Shown here piece after piece: positions 1-8,742 of a DNA stretch of 18,134 nt (position 1 is the first letter of the stretch; each line of letters starts with the position of its first letter). A program made the position numbers and the translations under genes. The notes beneath the pieces were generated by a model. The model was not told the origin of the DNA. It made no database searches and was given only the letters and a program-made list of their open reading frames with translations. The DNA is from Bacteroidota bacterium (GTDB taxonomy: Bacteria > Bacteroidota > Bacteroidia > Bacteroidales > GCA-2748055), in assembly GCA_024244665.1 (NCBI GenBank), contig JAAEOI010000074.1:1-18134 (forward strand). Direction: 5' to 3'.

Positions 1-2
1 TG

Positions 3-65
3 CCCCATGATCAGTTGAAGGGCTTTCAGGTTCAGGCCCTGTTTGATGTCAACAACTACAAATAA
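3..65 (+). CDS. C-terminal end of an unidentified protein (partial)
   Basis: The third forward frame is open from the window edge and reads PHDQLKGFQVQALFDVNNYK before a TAA stop at 63-65. The composition looks like real protein. The other two forward frames stop within the first 18 bases. Twenty residues are too few to name a family, and no promoter or start is visible because the gene begins outside the window. It may belong to the chromosome beyond a genomic-island boundary, since the tRNA fragment at 336-423 lies between it and the rest of the window. It could also be a chance open frame. Confidence 0.4.
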   Translation, partial: PHDQLKGFQVQALFDVNNYK

Positions 66-293
66 TAAAACTCTGGAGAAAGATGCCAGTCATTTCTGGT
101 ATTCTTAGCTAATTTATCACAGAATGAGATGCTAACTTTTACTGGAATCTCCATTATGGCAAACCAGAAACAAAGCAAACGGGATTTGATGGGTATAAGG
201 AATTACTATTACTTCGGATTCTTTTACCGATAAATTGACGACTTTCTTGCAGTGCAAAAACTCTATTGTTAGTGATTTTGTTAGTAAAAGAAG

Positions 294-326
294 AAGCGGT
301 TACATTTCAAATGAATGTAACCGCTT
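294..326 (-). terminator. Strong hairpin terminator, 13-bp perfect stem
   Basis: AAGCGGTTACATT (294-306) and AATGTAACCGCTT (314-326) are exact inverted repeats around a 7-base loop. On the minus strand the stem is followed by CTTCTTTTA, a moderate U-tract, so it probably ends transcripts arriving from the tRNA-Pro fragment and the large secreted hydrolase. On the plus strand it is followed by GATTTTC, so weaker termination that way is possible. Confidence 0.7.
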
Positions 327-335
327 GATTTTCAG

Positions 336-423
336 TGTCGGGGTAGAGAGATTATTCGACTTCGTCTCATGAGCTCGTCGTCCCTCCTCGGTTCGAACTC
401 CCGACCCCTTGCTCCCAAAGCAT
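336..423 (-). pseudogene. tRNA-Pro(TGG) 3' half, interrupted by a 40-bp insertion
   Basis: Read on the minus strand, TGCTTTGGGAGCA is the anticodon stem-loop of a proline tRNA (loop TTTGGGA, anticodon TGG). It is followed by the variable region, the T-stem GGGAG and the T-loop start TTCGAA (392-397). After a 40-base interruption (352-391) come the rest of the T-loop, the T-stem partner CTCTC, the acceptor strand TACCCCG and A-CA (336-351). Upstream of the anticodon stem there is no D-arm or 5' acceptor strand, only the sequence running into the stop codon of the neighbouring gene 16 bases away. The fragment therefore cannot make a tRNA. A tRNA 3' half starting at the anticodon loop is the classic footprint of tyrosine-recombinase integration, so this could be one att site of an integrated element. 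No integrase is in the window. Confidence 0.65.
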
Positions 424-438
424 AATCAATTTTAATAT

Positions 439-3400
439 CTAAATACCCATCACTTTTTTCCTGACCACTGTTCGGTCATTGAAAAACACCTTCAGTATAC
501 AGATCTTTGGATATCCAGGGGGTAGTTCAATTCTGGCATGCTTTCCCGTCACGTTTGTGGAAAGCCAGACCCTCCCATTCAGATCCACCAGCTGAATTTC
601 CTGCATCTCTTTCCCTGATTCAATCACAATATGATCTTCTGCAGGAAGAGGGTAGATTTTCAGGGCGTTCTCCTTTTTTGACCGGACTCCTGTTGCCGCA
701 TTTAATGTGACATTGATGGTCGTATCCTTCATCAGCATGAAATCACCGGAAAGTGTTTCATATCCTTCCTTCCCGACAGAATACGTATAATCTTCATTCA
801 CATCAATATCCATAAAAACGGCCAGACCCACCTGGTTTGTCTGCATGGCTTCATCATCGAGTGTTACATCAGCATTTGCAAGGGGCGTATCTGCCTCTTT
901 TACTCTGAACTTTACACTGGCTGTGGAAGATTGAAGGCTCAGATAAACTGTCGAATCCGATCTGAGATAAATGGAAGAATCAAGCGGGAAATAACCGGGC
1001 ATGGAAACAGTGTATGAATAGTTCCCGCTGTCAAGAGTGAAATAGATTTTTCCGGCATCGTTGCTCAGGTAAGCCAGTGTATCCAGTTCAATAAGCGCCC
1101 CTGACACATAGGACGGTGAGTTTGCTTCAGCAAGCACAAATGTCAGGGAATACTTCTCCGGGTCAGGATCCTGTCCAGGCGGATAGGGAATAGAATCCGT
1201 CCCCCAGGCTATCCTGCCTTCGCTTTTTCCCAGATCCAGGTAAATGGCAGCATTCTCAAACTGCCTGGTATAGATGTATCCGGACTGAACGGCGGGACCC
1301 TTAGGGGGCCCAAGGGGCATGTCATATTCTGCGAAGCGCTTCAGCCACAGCCTGTCGTCACCCATAATTGAATAGGCATTAGAGCCGTCGTGAACGAGAA
1401 AGTAGCTGTACTCCTCGGCAATGACCAGGAATAAAGAAAGATAAAAATCAAATTCAGCCTGAACCGAATCAGGCAGGACCAGGTGCCCTCCTTCTTCTCT
1501 CATATCATCACTACCCGGCAGGATATCATCCATGCCCAGGGTCAAACAGATCAGGTTCCCTTCCCGGGCCGCTGTTTGCGCTGCTTTAATGCCTTCAGCA
1601 TAATAAGAGGGGTTCCCCTTAAAACCTTCCAGGTAGGAACCATCGAAATAATGCAAATTGTCCATCCCGTAATTTTCAAAGCTGGCCCTGATGACATTTG
1701 CAATATTAATTTTTGCCGGATCCATTTCAGCCTGGCACTCTTCCATCATCCTGTAAAAGGCTTCCTGAACTGCCTGTTTTTTTCCTGAACCTATCTGTGG
1801 TTCTATATAGCTGGTAGCTACTTTTGCGATGGCATCATAGAAAATCCCATCAATCTCCTCTTTATTACTCATATCCACAGCATGATCCACCCACCATCGC
1901 CGCACGCTATCATTGGACAGGTCAAAATGGGGCCTGACATCCCGATGCAAAACCAACTCACCACTACTGTCTTTCAGAAAAGGTTCGCTGATTGTATTCA
2001 GTCCGGTATCCACTGCATAGGTGTTGGGATAATGAACCAGCACATTTCTGTAATACAGGACTTTGCTTTCGGGATTAATGGCCTTTATCCCCTGTGCTGC
2101 AGCAATGGCACCTGCTTCAGAGGAACCGTAAGTGCTGGCGCCGGTAGTTTTTTCCACCGTGACAAAAGGGAAGCCTGCAAGGTATTCCAGCTCCTCCTGG
2201 TTGAATGCGGTGGATTTGCGCATATGCATATAGAGGGGCACATGATCCCAGCTGAATTCAGGATAGTGTGCAAAGCCAGAATCAGTTTCCACTTTACGCA
2301 TGGAAGAACTGTACAGGGAACCTTCCACGCTCACTCCGTTCACAAAATAGTAAAGCGTATTTTCAGGAATTCGTGCACTTACCCGCTTTGCAGCGGTATC
2401 CAATTCAACCGGTATTTCAATCCACTCATAATTCTCGCAATCCCAGTCGGACGTATCTGTGGTGTAGAACAGGCTGGCTGAGATCAACTCTCCCTCGTAG
2501 CCGTAGTTTACCCTCTTCAGGTTTGCAAGGCCCTCGAAGGTGAAAGCGATGGGTCGGGAAGCTGACCCGGTAATATAATCAGCAAACTGGTAGATGGCTT
2601 CCGGATTCCATCCCGGTGAATGTCCGTGGGGCATATTATGTTCCACCCTCAGGTATTTCTCCGCATTAAGGGCCTCATAGGAACTGGTAAAACAATTCAA
2701 GGTATAGTGACAGTCATTGGTCCCATTCACAAACAATGAGGGTGCAGCTATAAGGGGGATATAGTTGGATGGATCCCATGACCGGAGATATTCTGTGCGG
2801 GCTACATCAGAAAGGTATCCCATCTGTCTGTTATACAGGGGGGAATCCTGAAGATAGCCGCAGCCGTAGACCGGGATTGCAAAGTTAAAGCGCTCATCAA
2901 TTCCGGCAATCACAGAGGCCAGGATCCCTCCCCACGAAATACCGGTAATGCCAATGCGGGTGGTATCAATTTCGGGGAAGCCCCGAATCAGACTGTTGGC
3001 CAGGATCACATCTGCCACCGCATGGTAAAACCACACATCTTCGGGATTTTCTGTTTGCAGGTCTGAGAAGAATGCCGTACGGAATGGACCTGAGTAAGGA
3101 TGGGTGGGCCACTTGTTGCCGGCATCCTTCAGGCCGGCCACCTGTCCCTCCAGGGCAATTGAAATGGCTGCATAACCACGGTCGGTCCACTTCTTTACCC
3201 AGTCCGGAAAAACCGTACCCCCTCCCCCATGCACAAGGACAACTGCAGGCACTTTGCTACCTGCCGGTATATTCTCCGGCAATCCATACCAGCAAAATAC
3301 TTTTGTTGAATCGCCATGGTAAGGTAAAGCATCAAAGAACAGGCCCTGAAGATGGTCATAGGTCCTGTATCCGTCATATTCCGAAGTAAACTCAAATTCA

Positions 3401-3537
3401 GGGACTTCAAATACTCCGGCCGTCTCCAGTTTCTGAATAATCTCCTGGGGACCACTGGTTTGACTGCCCGTTTGCCCCATTGTCAAAATGCATGTGGTGC
3501 ATATTGACACAAAGGCCAGCATTTTATTTTGATTCAT
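439..3537 (-). CDS. Secreted multidomain hydrolase: alpha/beta-hydrolase + GHL15-like barrel + T9SS tail
   Basis: This 1032-residue protein has a signal peptide (about 1-22). Residues 55-325 form an alpha/beta-hydrolase of the dipeptidyl-peptidase/acetyl-xylan-esterase-like type: oxyanion segment HGGGG (103-107), nucleophile elbow G-I-S-W-G with Ser201, probable acid Asp275 (NGTND) and probable His304 or His306 (MPHGH). Residues 430-780 resemble a TIM barrel of putative glycoside hydrolase family GHL15 (PF14885), with acidic strand ends GIFYDAI (Asp568) and HYFDGSY (Asp632). Two beta-sandwich repeats of carboxypeptidase-regulatory type follow (about 797-867 and 873-945). The last 75 residues are a type IX secretion sorting tail (IYPLPAEDHIVIES through the KKVMGI end). 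The protein should be exported by T9SS and anchored or released at the cell surface. It lies 31 bases downstream of the permease on the same strand, so co-transcription is possible. Substrate is unknown; deacylation plus backbone cleavage of a glycan is inference. The GHL15 call is from memory of the fold motifs. Confidence 0.85.
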   Translation of the reverse strand: MNQNKMLAFVSICTTCILTMGQTGSQTSGPQEIIQKLETAGVFEVPEFEFTSEYDGYRTYDHLQGLFFDALPYHGDSTKVFCWYGLPENIPAGSKVPAVVLVHGGGGTVFPDWVKKWTDRGYAAISIALEGQVAGLKDAGNKWPTHPYSGPFRTAFFSDLQTENPEDVWFYHAVADVILANSLIRGFPEIDTTRIGITGISWGGILASVIAGIDERFNFAIPVYGCGYLQDSPLYNRQMGYLSDVARTEYLRSWDPSNYIPLIAAPSLFVNGTNDCHYTLNCFTSSYEALNAEKYLRVEHNMPHGHSPGWNPEAIYQFADYITGSASRPIAFTFEGLANLKRVNYGYEGELISASLFYTTDTSDWDCENYEWIEIPVELDTAAKRVSARIPENTLYYFVNGVSVEGSLYSSSMRKVETDSGFAHYPEFSWDHVPLYMHMRKSTAFNQEELEYLAGFPFVTVEKTTGASTYGSSEAGAIAAAQGIKAINPESKVLYYRNVLVHYPNTYAVDTGLNTISEPFLKDSSGELVLHRDVRPHFDLSNDSVRRWWVDHAVDMSNKEEIDGIFYDAIAKVATSYIEPQIGSGKKQAVQEAFYRMMEECQAEMDPAKINIANVIRASFENYGMDNLHYFDGSYLEGFKGNPSYYAEGIKAAQTAAREGNLICLTLGMDDILPGSDDMREEGGHLVLPDSVQAEFDFYLSLFLVIAEEYSYFLVHDGSNAYSIMGDDRLWLKRFAEYDMPLGPPKGPAVQSGYIYTRQFENAAIYLDLGKSEGRIAWGTDSIPYPPGQDPDPEKYSLTFVLAEANSPSYVSGALIELDTLAYLSNDAGKIYFTLDSGNYSYTVSMPGYFPLDSSIYLRSDSTVYLSLQSSTASVKFRVKEADTPLANADVTLDDEAMQTNQVGLAVFMDIDVNEDYTYSVGKEGYETLSGDFMLMKDTTINVTLNAATGVRSKKENALKIYPLPAEDHIVIESGKEMQEIQLVDLNGRVWLSTNVTGKHARIELPPGYPKICILKVFFNDRTVVRKKVMGI

Positions 3538-3568
3538 AAGGCTAAATCTTCAGCTTTCATTTTTCACT

Positions 3569-6016
3569 TTATTCAAATTGCAACGCATCCACAGGATTCT
3601 TCCTGGAAGCACGATATGTTTGTACAATTGTCGTCAGGATGGCCACCAGCAATACCATTAAAGATGCCAGGACAAAAATCCACCAGGCCAGGTCAATCCT
3701 AAAGGAGAAATGATCCAGCCAGCTTCTGGATATCCGCCAGGATAAAGGAATCCCTATGAAAGATGCCAGCAACACCATAACCAGGGTTTCTCTCTGCAGC
3801 AGCCTGAGAACAAGATATGAACTGGAACCAAAGGCTTTCCGGATCCCAATCTCTTTGGTCCGTTTCAGAATATTGTACCTGGAAAGCCCCAGTAATCCAA
3901 GGCAGGAAGCGGCCAGGGCCAGTAAGGCTGCAATCAAAAATGAGGAAGCCATGCTGCTGTCAGATTTATACTGTTCGCGGAAGGATTCGTCCATGAATGC
4001 ATGGAGGAAGCGTTCACCCGGGTAGACCTTACTCCAGATTTCATCAATATGAGCCAGTGTCTCCTGGCTGCCTGGATTCAGTCTGAAGGAATAATAACCC
4101 ACCGCAGCACGCCAGCGAAGGCTTTTAAAAAACACCAGTGGAATCAATTTGTCCTTCAGGGAGAAGTGGTGATAATTCTCCACCACCCCTACGATCTCCC
4201 AGGTGTTGCCACCCGAGCGGATCACCTGCCCAAGAGCCTCCACCGGCACTTCAAATCCAAGCTCCTCTGCAGCTTTCCGGTTCAGAATAGCCTCATTCAC
4301 CTCATAATTTTCATTTTCACGAAATCCCCGCCCACCCAGCAAAAGGATGCCATAGAGATCGAAGTAATATGCGTCCACATTGACCGGTTCAATAAAAGCT
4401 TCAGATTCCTGTCCATCAGAAGAAGAGCTCATATCAAACCCGGAGAAATGAATGGGCCGGCCGGGTACAGAGGAGGAAACACAGAAAGCGTTTACTCCGG
4501 GAAGGGCAGCCATCTCGTTCCTGAACAACTCCAGTTTTTGCGGTATATCGGGTCGTTGATTCATGGTCATGGGTGAAAATGAATAAACGATGTTTTTGTC
4601 ATCGAAGCCCAGCTCCTTTTTCCTGGTGAAATTCATCTGCAGGGAGATCACCATGGTGCAGGCAATCAACACCACTCCTGATATAAACTGAATCACCACC
4701 ATGATCCTGCGGTAGCCCGATCCCCTTCGCTTCACCATCAACTCTCCCTTCAAATGGCCCATAATCCTGCCCGGGTTATAGGTACTCACAGATATTAGAA
4801 CAGAGAACAAAGCAGTAATGCAGCCCAGGAGCAGCAAGAGGATCAGCAGCCCGGGGGCAAATTCAAATTCCGGACTGAAATGTGCGCTTAGCATCATGGC
4901 CACGGCAGATAGTGTGGCCCCCAGCAGTCCTAATGCAAAAGCCTGTTTGAAGATATCCTGGGTAATTCTCCTATGCCCTGCACCATGGATCATTCGAATG
5001 GCAATCATCCGGATCCTTTCTATGAAGACCACTGCATAAAGATTAATAAAATTGATCCAGCTGATAAGCAATACCACTGTCCCGATAAGCAGCAACATAT
5101 ATACCTGGAACAGACTGCTGTTTTCTTTTATTTCATCGGGGTAGTCGGAATGCAAATGGATCTTTTCAAGGGGCTGAATATCGGGTATTATTTTCGTGCT
5201 CTTTAAACGATCGGGTAAGTTAACACTCCCAATCAGCTCCATGGTTTTCTTCTGAAGCAGACCCATATCTGTACCTTCCCTGACCAGGATGTAGTTATAG
5301 CTTCTGGAATTACTCCATGAACTCCTGTGGTACGGACCCGGGTCCACATAGGTGAATTCCTCGTTATCCACCAGTTGCCCGGTGGTGTTATCAAAGTTTC
5401 GCATGTAGTAGATCAGGCTGGCCCGTGACATGAGGACATCAAAATGCAAATGGCTTTTTGCAGGGATATCTTCAAAGACTGTGCTGATATAGAAGATCCA
5501 TCCCTCATTCAGTCTAAGCTCCTTACCCAGGCAATCAATGCTTCCATATAGTTTCCTGGCCAGGGATGCCGAGATGGCCATGGAATGAATGTCCGGGAAC
5601 AGCTCCTCACTCTCCCTTGCCAGGATTTCCCTTGGAAGCACCTTAAAAAGGTTGGAGTCTGCGTAGAACATCCTTACATCCTGAATCTGCTGCTCTCCCA
5701 CAAATACGGTGATTACATCAGGCATCAGGCGTGTCATAGCCGTCACTTCAGGGAATTCTTCATTCATCATCCCCGGGATTCCCCTGTAACTTTTTGCGCT
5801 CCTGAAGCTAAGCTGACCATCCTGGTATTGTTCCATGGAGACCCTGCAGAGTCGATCCCCGGTATTCCAGGACTGATCGTAGCCCAAATCCTTCATCGAC
5901 AGGGACAGAAGGGTCAAAAAGACAGAAAAACCTATCACAAGGCTGATGACCTGAATAGTCTTGAAGAAAAGATGAGATCTGATTTGCCTCAAAAACCTTT
6001 GTATAGGTGAGCGCAT
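3569..6016 (-). CDS. FtsX/MacB-type ABC transporter permease
   Basis: The 815-residue protein has the standard Bacteroidota arrangement for this family: an N-terminal membrane helix (about 17-40), a long periplasmic MacB-PCD domain (about 45-295), three helices (about 303-330, 358-378, 385-411), a second half starting with a helix at 436-458, a second periplasmic domain, and three FtsX helices (about 690-712, 741-760, 777-800). The cytoplasmic loop KEIGIRKAFGSS (721-732), which contacts the ATPase in this family, is intact, and the protein ends in the typical NPVDALQFE. Length is normal (about 800). No ATP-binding protein, membrane-fusion protein or sensor kinase lies beside it, so it must use an ATPase encoded elsewhere. 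These permeases usually act in lipoprotein export, peptide efflux or envelope stress; nothing here ties it to fucose. Confidence 0.9.
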   Translation of the reverse strand: MRSPIQRFLRQIRSHLFFKTIQVISLVIGFSVFLTLLSLSMKDLGYDQSWNTGDRLCRVSMEQYQDGQLSFRSAKSYRGIPGMMNEEFPEVTAMTRLMPDVITVFVGEQQIQDVRMFYADSNLFKVLPREILARESEELFPDIHSMAISASLARKLYGSIDCLGKELRLNEGWIFYISTVFEDIPAKSHLHFDVLMSRASLIYYMRNFDNTTGQLVDNEEFTYVDPGPYHRSSWSNSRSYNYILVREGTDMGLLQKKTMELIGSVNLPDRLKSTKIIPDIQPLEKIHLHSDYPDEIKENSSLFQVYMLLLIGTVVLLISWINFINLYAVVFIERIRMIAIRMIHGAGHRRITQDIFKQAFALGLLGATLSAVAMMLSAHFSPEFEFAPGLLILLLLLGCITALFSVLISVSTYNPGRIMGHLKGELMVKRRGSGYRRIMVVIQFISGVVLIACTMVISLQMNFTRKKELGFDDKNIVYSFSPMTMNQRPDIPQKLELFRNEMAALPGVNAFCVSSSVPGRPIHFSGFDMSSSSDGQESEAFIEPVNVDAYYFDLYGILLLGGRGFRENENYEVNEAILNRKAAEELGFEVPVEALGQVIRSGGNTWEIVGVVENYHHFSLKDKLIPLVFFKSLRWRAAVGYYSFRLNPGSQETLAHIDEIWSKVYPGERFLHAFMDESFREQYKSDSSMASSFLIAALLALAASCLGLLGLSRYNILKRTKEIGIRKAFGSSSYLVLRLLQRETLVMVLLASFIGIPLSWRISRSWLDHFSFRIDLAWWIFVLASLMVLLVAILTTIVQTYRASRKNPVDALQFE

Positions 6017-6171
6017 AAAAAGTCAGTAACGTTATCAAGGGTAAAAATAATCCTCAGCTTATAATTTTTATTGCTTAAATAAAGCAACTGTTTGTTCTTT
6101 ACGATCAAATACCTGCTATTCATCTTTTCTTTTTCCAATATTGGATGTAATTTGCCTTAAAATATCCCGAC

Positions 6172-7053
6172 ATGATTCGTACACTTATTGCTTCCGTAAT
6201 TATTATTATCCTGGTAAAGCCAGGCCATGGACAGGATATCTATTATTACGGGGCAAATAACAGGCCTGTTGTTGCAGAAGAAGAGGCTGTAATGCTTAAG
6301 AGACTGAACCAAAAATCTGAGAATAAATATGTTCTTGAGACCCGGATCAAAAGGAATAATGCCTGGAAGGAGGAAGATCGTCAGAAGATCAGAATTGACA
6401 AGGATGGTAGGCTGCGGATCAGCACGAGCGGTGAGCGATTCTTCCCAAAAATAGTTTTCAGGGAGATCACAAGTTTGGAACCCGGACTCTATTCCTTTGA
6501 GGAGACAGCCAAAGGGCAAAAAACCCGTACCGGCACCTCAACAAAATACCTGCCGCTCCTGCTCGAAGGCAAGGTCACCGAGTATCATCCAAACGGAAAT
6601 CAGAAATCCGTTTCCCTGTTTCAGAACAACCAGCTGATATCCAACCAGAACTGGATGCCTGACGGAAATCCGTATATTGACTCCATCTTCTTTTCAACCG
6701 ATAAGGAGCCTGTATTCCAGCCAGGTGTGGCATACTTCAATAGCAGCCTCATCAAGCAAATCGCGAAATCAGGTATCAACCTGGAGGAGTATGATGACGA
6801 GATCGTCATCGGATGGGTAGTGATGGAAACAGGTGTTATGAATGGAGTCATCCCGCTGAAAGGAAAATCACAACATCTGAACAAGATACTGGCTGATATC
6901 ATTGCAGGGATCCCCGGGGAGTGGGAACCGGCAATTCTGGATGGGAAACCGGTTCGCTATTTTATGTCCATCCCCCTGAATATTTCACACAACCATGCAA
7001 ACTTCCAGGACATAGAATTTTCCCAGGGTATGCTTCATTATAACAGGTACTGA
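6172..7053 (+). CDS. Exported TonB-C-like protein with a MORN-like segment
   Basis: The 293-residue product has a signal peptide (1-20, hydrophobic ASVIIIILV then GHG-Q). Residues about 130-152 (EYHPNGNQKSVSLFQNNQL) resemble a MORN/YwqK-type repeat. Residues about 168-250 resemble the C-terminal domain of TonB energy transducers, including the stretch IVIGWVVMETGVMNGV, then LADIIAGIPGEWEPA and DGKPVRYFMSIPLN. There is no N-terminal ExbD-interacting helix or proline-rich spacer, so it is not a complete TonB; proteins of this kind are common and uncharacterised in Bacteroidota. Its last 16 bases overlap the end of the convergent sulfatase gene. A near-consensus box TA-A-TTTG (6148-6154, spacer one base short) lies 18 bases before the start. 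It is divergent from the permease, so the 155-base gap probably serves both genes. Confidence 0.75.
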   Translation: MIRTLIASVIIIILVKPGHGQDIYYYGANNRPVVAEEEAVMLKRLNQKSENKYVLETRIKRNNAWKEEDRQKIRIDKDGRLRISTSGERFFPKIVFREITSLEPGLYSFEETAKGQKTRTGTSTKYLPLLLEGKVTEYHPNGNQKSVSLFQNNQLISNQNWMPDGNPYIDSIFFSTDKEPVFQPGVAYFNSSLIKQIAKSGINLEEYDDEIVIGWVVMETGVMNGVIPLKGKSQHLNKILADIIAGIPGEWEPAILDGKPVRYFMSIPLNISHNHANFQDIEFSQGMLHYNRY

Positions 7054-8561
7054 TCCAATGAAGCAGTTGCCGGAGTATTCCGGGCATCATTCCGGGCATC
7101 CTCAAATTTTGACCGCATCTCAGCCAATATATCTTTAAAACCGGCATCTGTGGCCAGGTTGTTGTGCTCTTCCGGATCGTTCTGGTGATCGTAAAGCTCC
7201 TCCATTCCCTCCACCGCATTTTCCCCCCAGCGGGTATACCTCCACCGTTCAGTTCTAAGGCTGGCAGCTCTGCCCCCGTTGGTGACCGTATAGGCGAAAG
7301 ATTCTCTTCGGATAATAGCGGAGCCAACAACCGTTGCAGCCAGGCTCTCACCCTGTAATATTGCCGGTTGCTTCTCCAAAAGACCACACAATTCGGTCAG
7401 TGTGGGATAGAGGTCGATCAATTGCGTAATGGAATTATTGCTGGTTCCGTGTACCGCCTCATATCCCGGGTGTGCAATGATCATGGGGATTCTAACACTC
7501 CCTTCCCAAAGGCTCACCTTCGACCAGCAGTCGTGCTCCCCAAGGTTGTAGCCATGATCGGAGACAAAAACAACGATGGTTTCATCCCGGATCCCCAGGC
7601 GGTCCAATGCACCCAGAATACGCCCCACCTGTTGATCCATAAACCGGACACTGGCCATGTAGGCAGAGATAGTCTGGCGCTTCTGAAGCTCGTCCATCTC
7701 CCATATCTTCATGTTCTGACGAAATAGTGCCTTTGAGGGGACATTTTCCTTCACAACCACCGGAGGAAGGACAATCTCTTCTTCTGGATATGGGGTGAAA
7801 CAGCTTTCAGGTGCAATAAAGGGAACATGGGGCCGGACCATTCCCACAGCCAGGAAAAAGGGGGCATCGGCTTTATGTTTTATCTTGTTCCGGGCATTAT
7901 CGGGGATGGATCCTGCACGGGACTCAAGAATGGCGATGGCCTGACTGGCCGCAAGATAATCTGCCTGTGTGCAATCAAGTTCATCAGGTAATATCATCCG
8001 GGAAAAATTTGAGCCATAATGTGTGTTTCCCGGTGAGAGTAGTTCCAGCTTTCCCTGGCTTGAAGTCTCAGGGGCCAGCACGTTGTATGCATAATCCCAT
8101 GAATCGGGATCGTCTCCTCCAGGATCACCCCGCTCAATTCCTCCCGGAACGCCCATGTGAAAAATCTTCGAAACCCTGGCTGTATAATAACCCTGCTCTC
8201 TGAAAAAACCGGCCACCGAGGGATGATTAGAAAGAGAAGGGTTTTCCACCCGGTAGCTTCCGGGCCTGTCATTGTTTCTTAAAACTCCGGAGGTTTCCGG
8301 GTACAATCCACTCATCATCGAGGCCCGGGAGGGACCACAAACCGGGTACTGGCAATAGGTCCTGGTAAACCTGATGCCTTCGGATGCCAGTCGGTCAAGG
8401 TGCGGGGTGTGCCGGTCAATCTCCATATAGGGACCAATCCGGGTATTCAGGTCATCGGAGATGATCAGCAGGACATTGGGTTGTTTTGCCTCAAGGAGCG
8501 AGGAACCCAGCGCAAAAAGCAATAAAGTAATGATTATCTGACTTTTGGGGAAAGTTTTCAT
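7038..8561 (-). CDS. Formylglycine sulfatase, iduronate-2-sulfatase-like (S1 family)
   Basis: The 507-residue protein has a signal peptide (about 1-25, no lipobox, so probably periplasmic). The sulfatase signature C-G-P-S-R is at 75-79; Cys75 would be converted to formylglycine by an anaerobic sulfatase-maturing enzyme, which is not in the window. Metal and sulfate ligands are where the family has them: Asp36-Asp37 (ISDDLN), Lys132 (SKIFH), His244 (RPHVPF), Asp335-His336 (VSDHGYNLGEH) and Lys348. Spacing and the phrases around the motifs match the iduronate-2-sulfatase-like subgroup (probably SulfAtlas S1_7), whose bacterial members desulfate many marine and host glycans, so the substrate cannot be read from this. 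It is divergent from the lipoprotein sulfatase and its end overlaps the convergent TonB-C-like gene by 16 bases. Confidence 0.9.
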   Translation of the reverse strand: MKTFPKSQIIITLLLFALGSSLLEAKQPNVLLIISDDLNTRIGPYMEIDRHTPHLDRLASEGIRFTRTYCQYPVCGPSRASMMSGLYPETSGVLRNNDRPGSYRVENPSLSNHPSVAGFFREQGYYTARVSKIFHMGVPGGIERGDPGGDDPDSWDYAYNVLAPETSSQGKLELLSPGNTHYGSNFSRMILPDELDCTQADYLAASQAIAILESRAGSIPDNARNKIKHKADAPFFLAVGMVRPHVPFIAPESCFTPYPEEEIVLPPVVVKENVPSKALFRQNMKIWEMDELQKRQTISAYMASVRFMDQQVGRILGALDRLGIRDETIVVFVSDHGYNLGEHDCWSKVSLWEGSVRIPMIIAHPGYEAVHGTSNNSITQLIDLYPTLTELCGLLEKQPAILQGESLAATVVGSAIIRRESFAYTVTNGGRAASLRTERWRYTRWGENAVEGMEELYDHQNDPEEHNNLATDAGFKDILAEMRSKFEDARNDARNTPATASLDQYLL

Positions 8562-8717
8562 GTGTTAAATGTATTTATCACTTCCCGGAGCTTTGTCATA
8601 CTCTGACTGAAGCAGCTTTCTTACTTCCAATTCATTTGATATTATCTCAGCTCTTGTGGGAGTACAAGATATGAATTTACTCAAATTTCAACTCTTCAAT
8701 ACTTCCCTAATATTGAT

Positions 8718-8725
8718 TATATTTG
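8718..8725 (+). promoter_or_regulatory. Bacteroidota -7 promoter box for the lipoprotein sulfatase
   Basis: TATATTTG matches the phylum's -7 consensus TAnnTTTG exactly, and lies 17 bases before the sulfatase start codon. No clear TTG sits at the expected -33 position, so the match is one-sided. A transcript from here would have a leader of about 10 bases. Confidence 0.4.
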
Positions 8726-8742
8726 GGGCCTAAAACCTCCGA

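Noticed and set aside
156..233. 25-codon plus-strand ORF starting MANQKQSKRD
   Set aside because: Too short, no ribosome-binding sequence or homology that I can recognise; chance is as likely.
3480..3537. Lipoprotein signal on the large hydrolase (Cys13 or Cys16)
   Set aside because: The residues before these cysteines do not form a lipobox, and a T9SS tail predicts a type I signal peptide.
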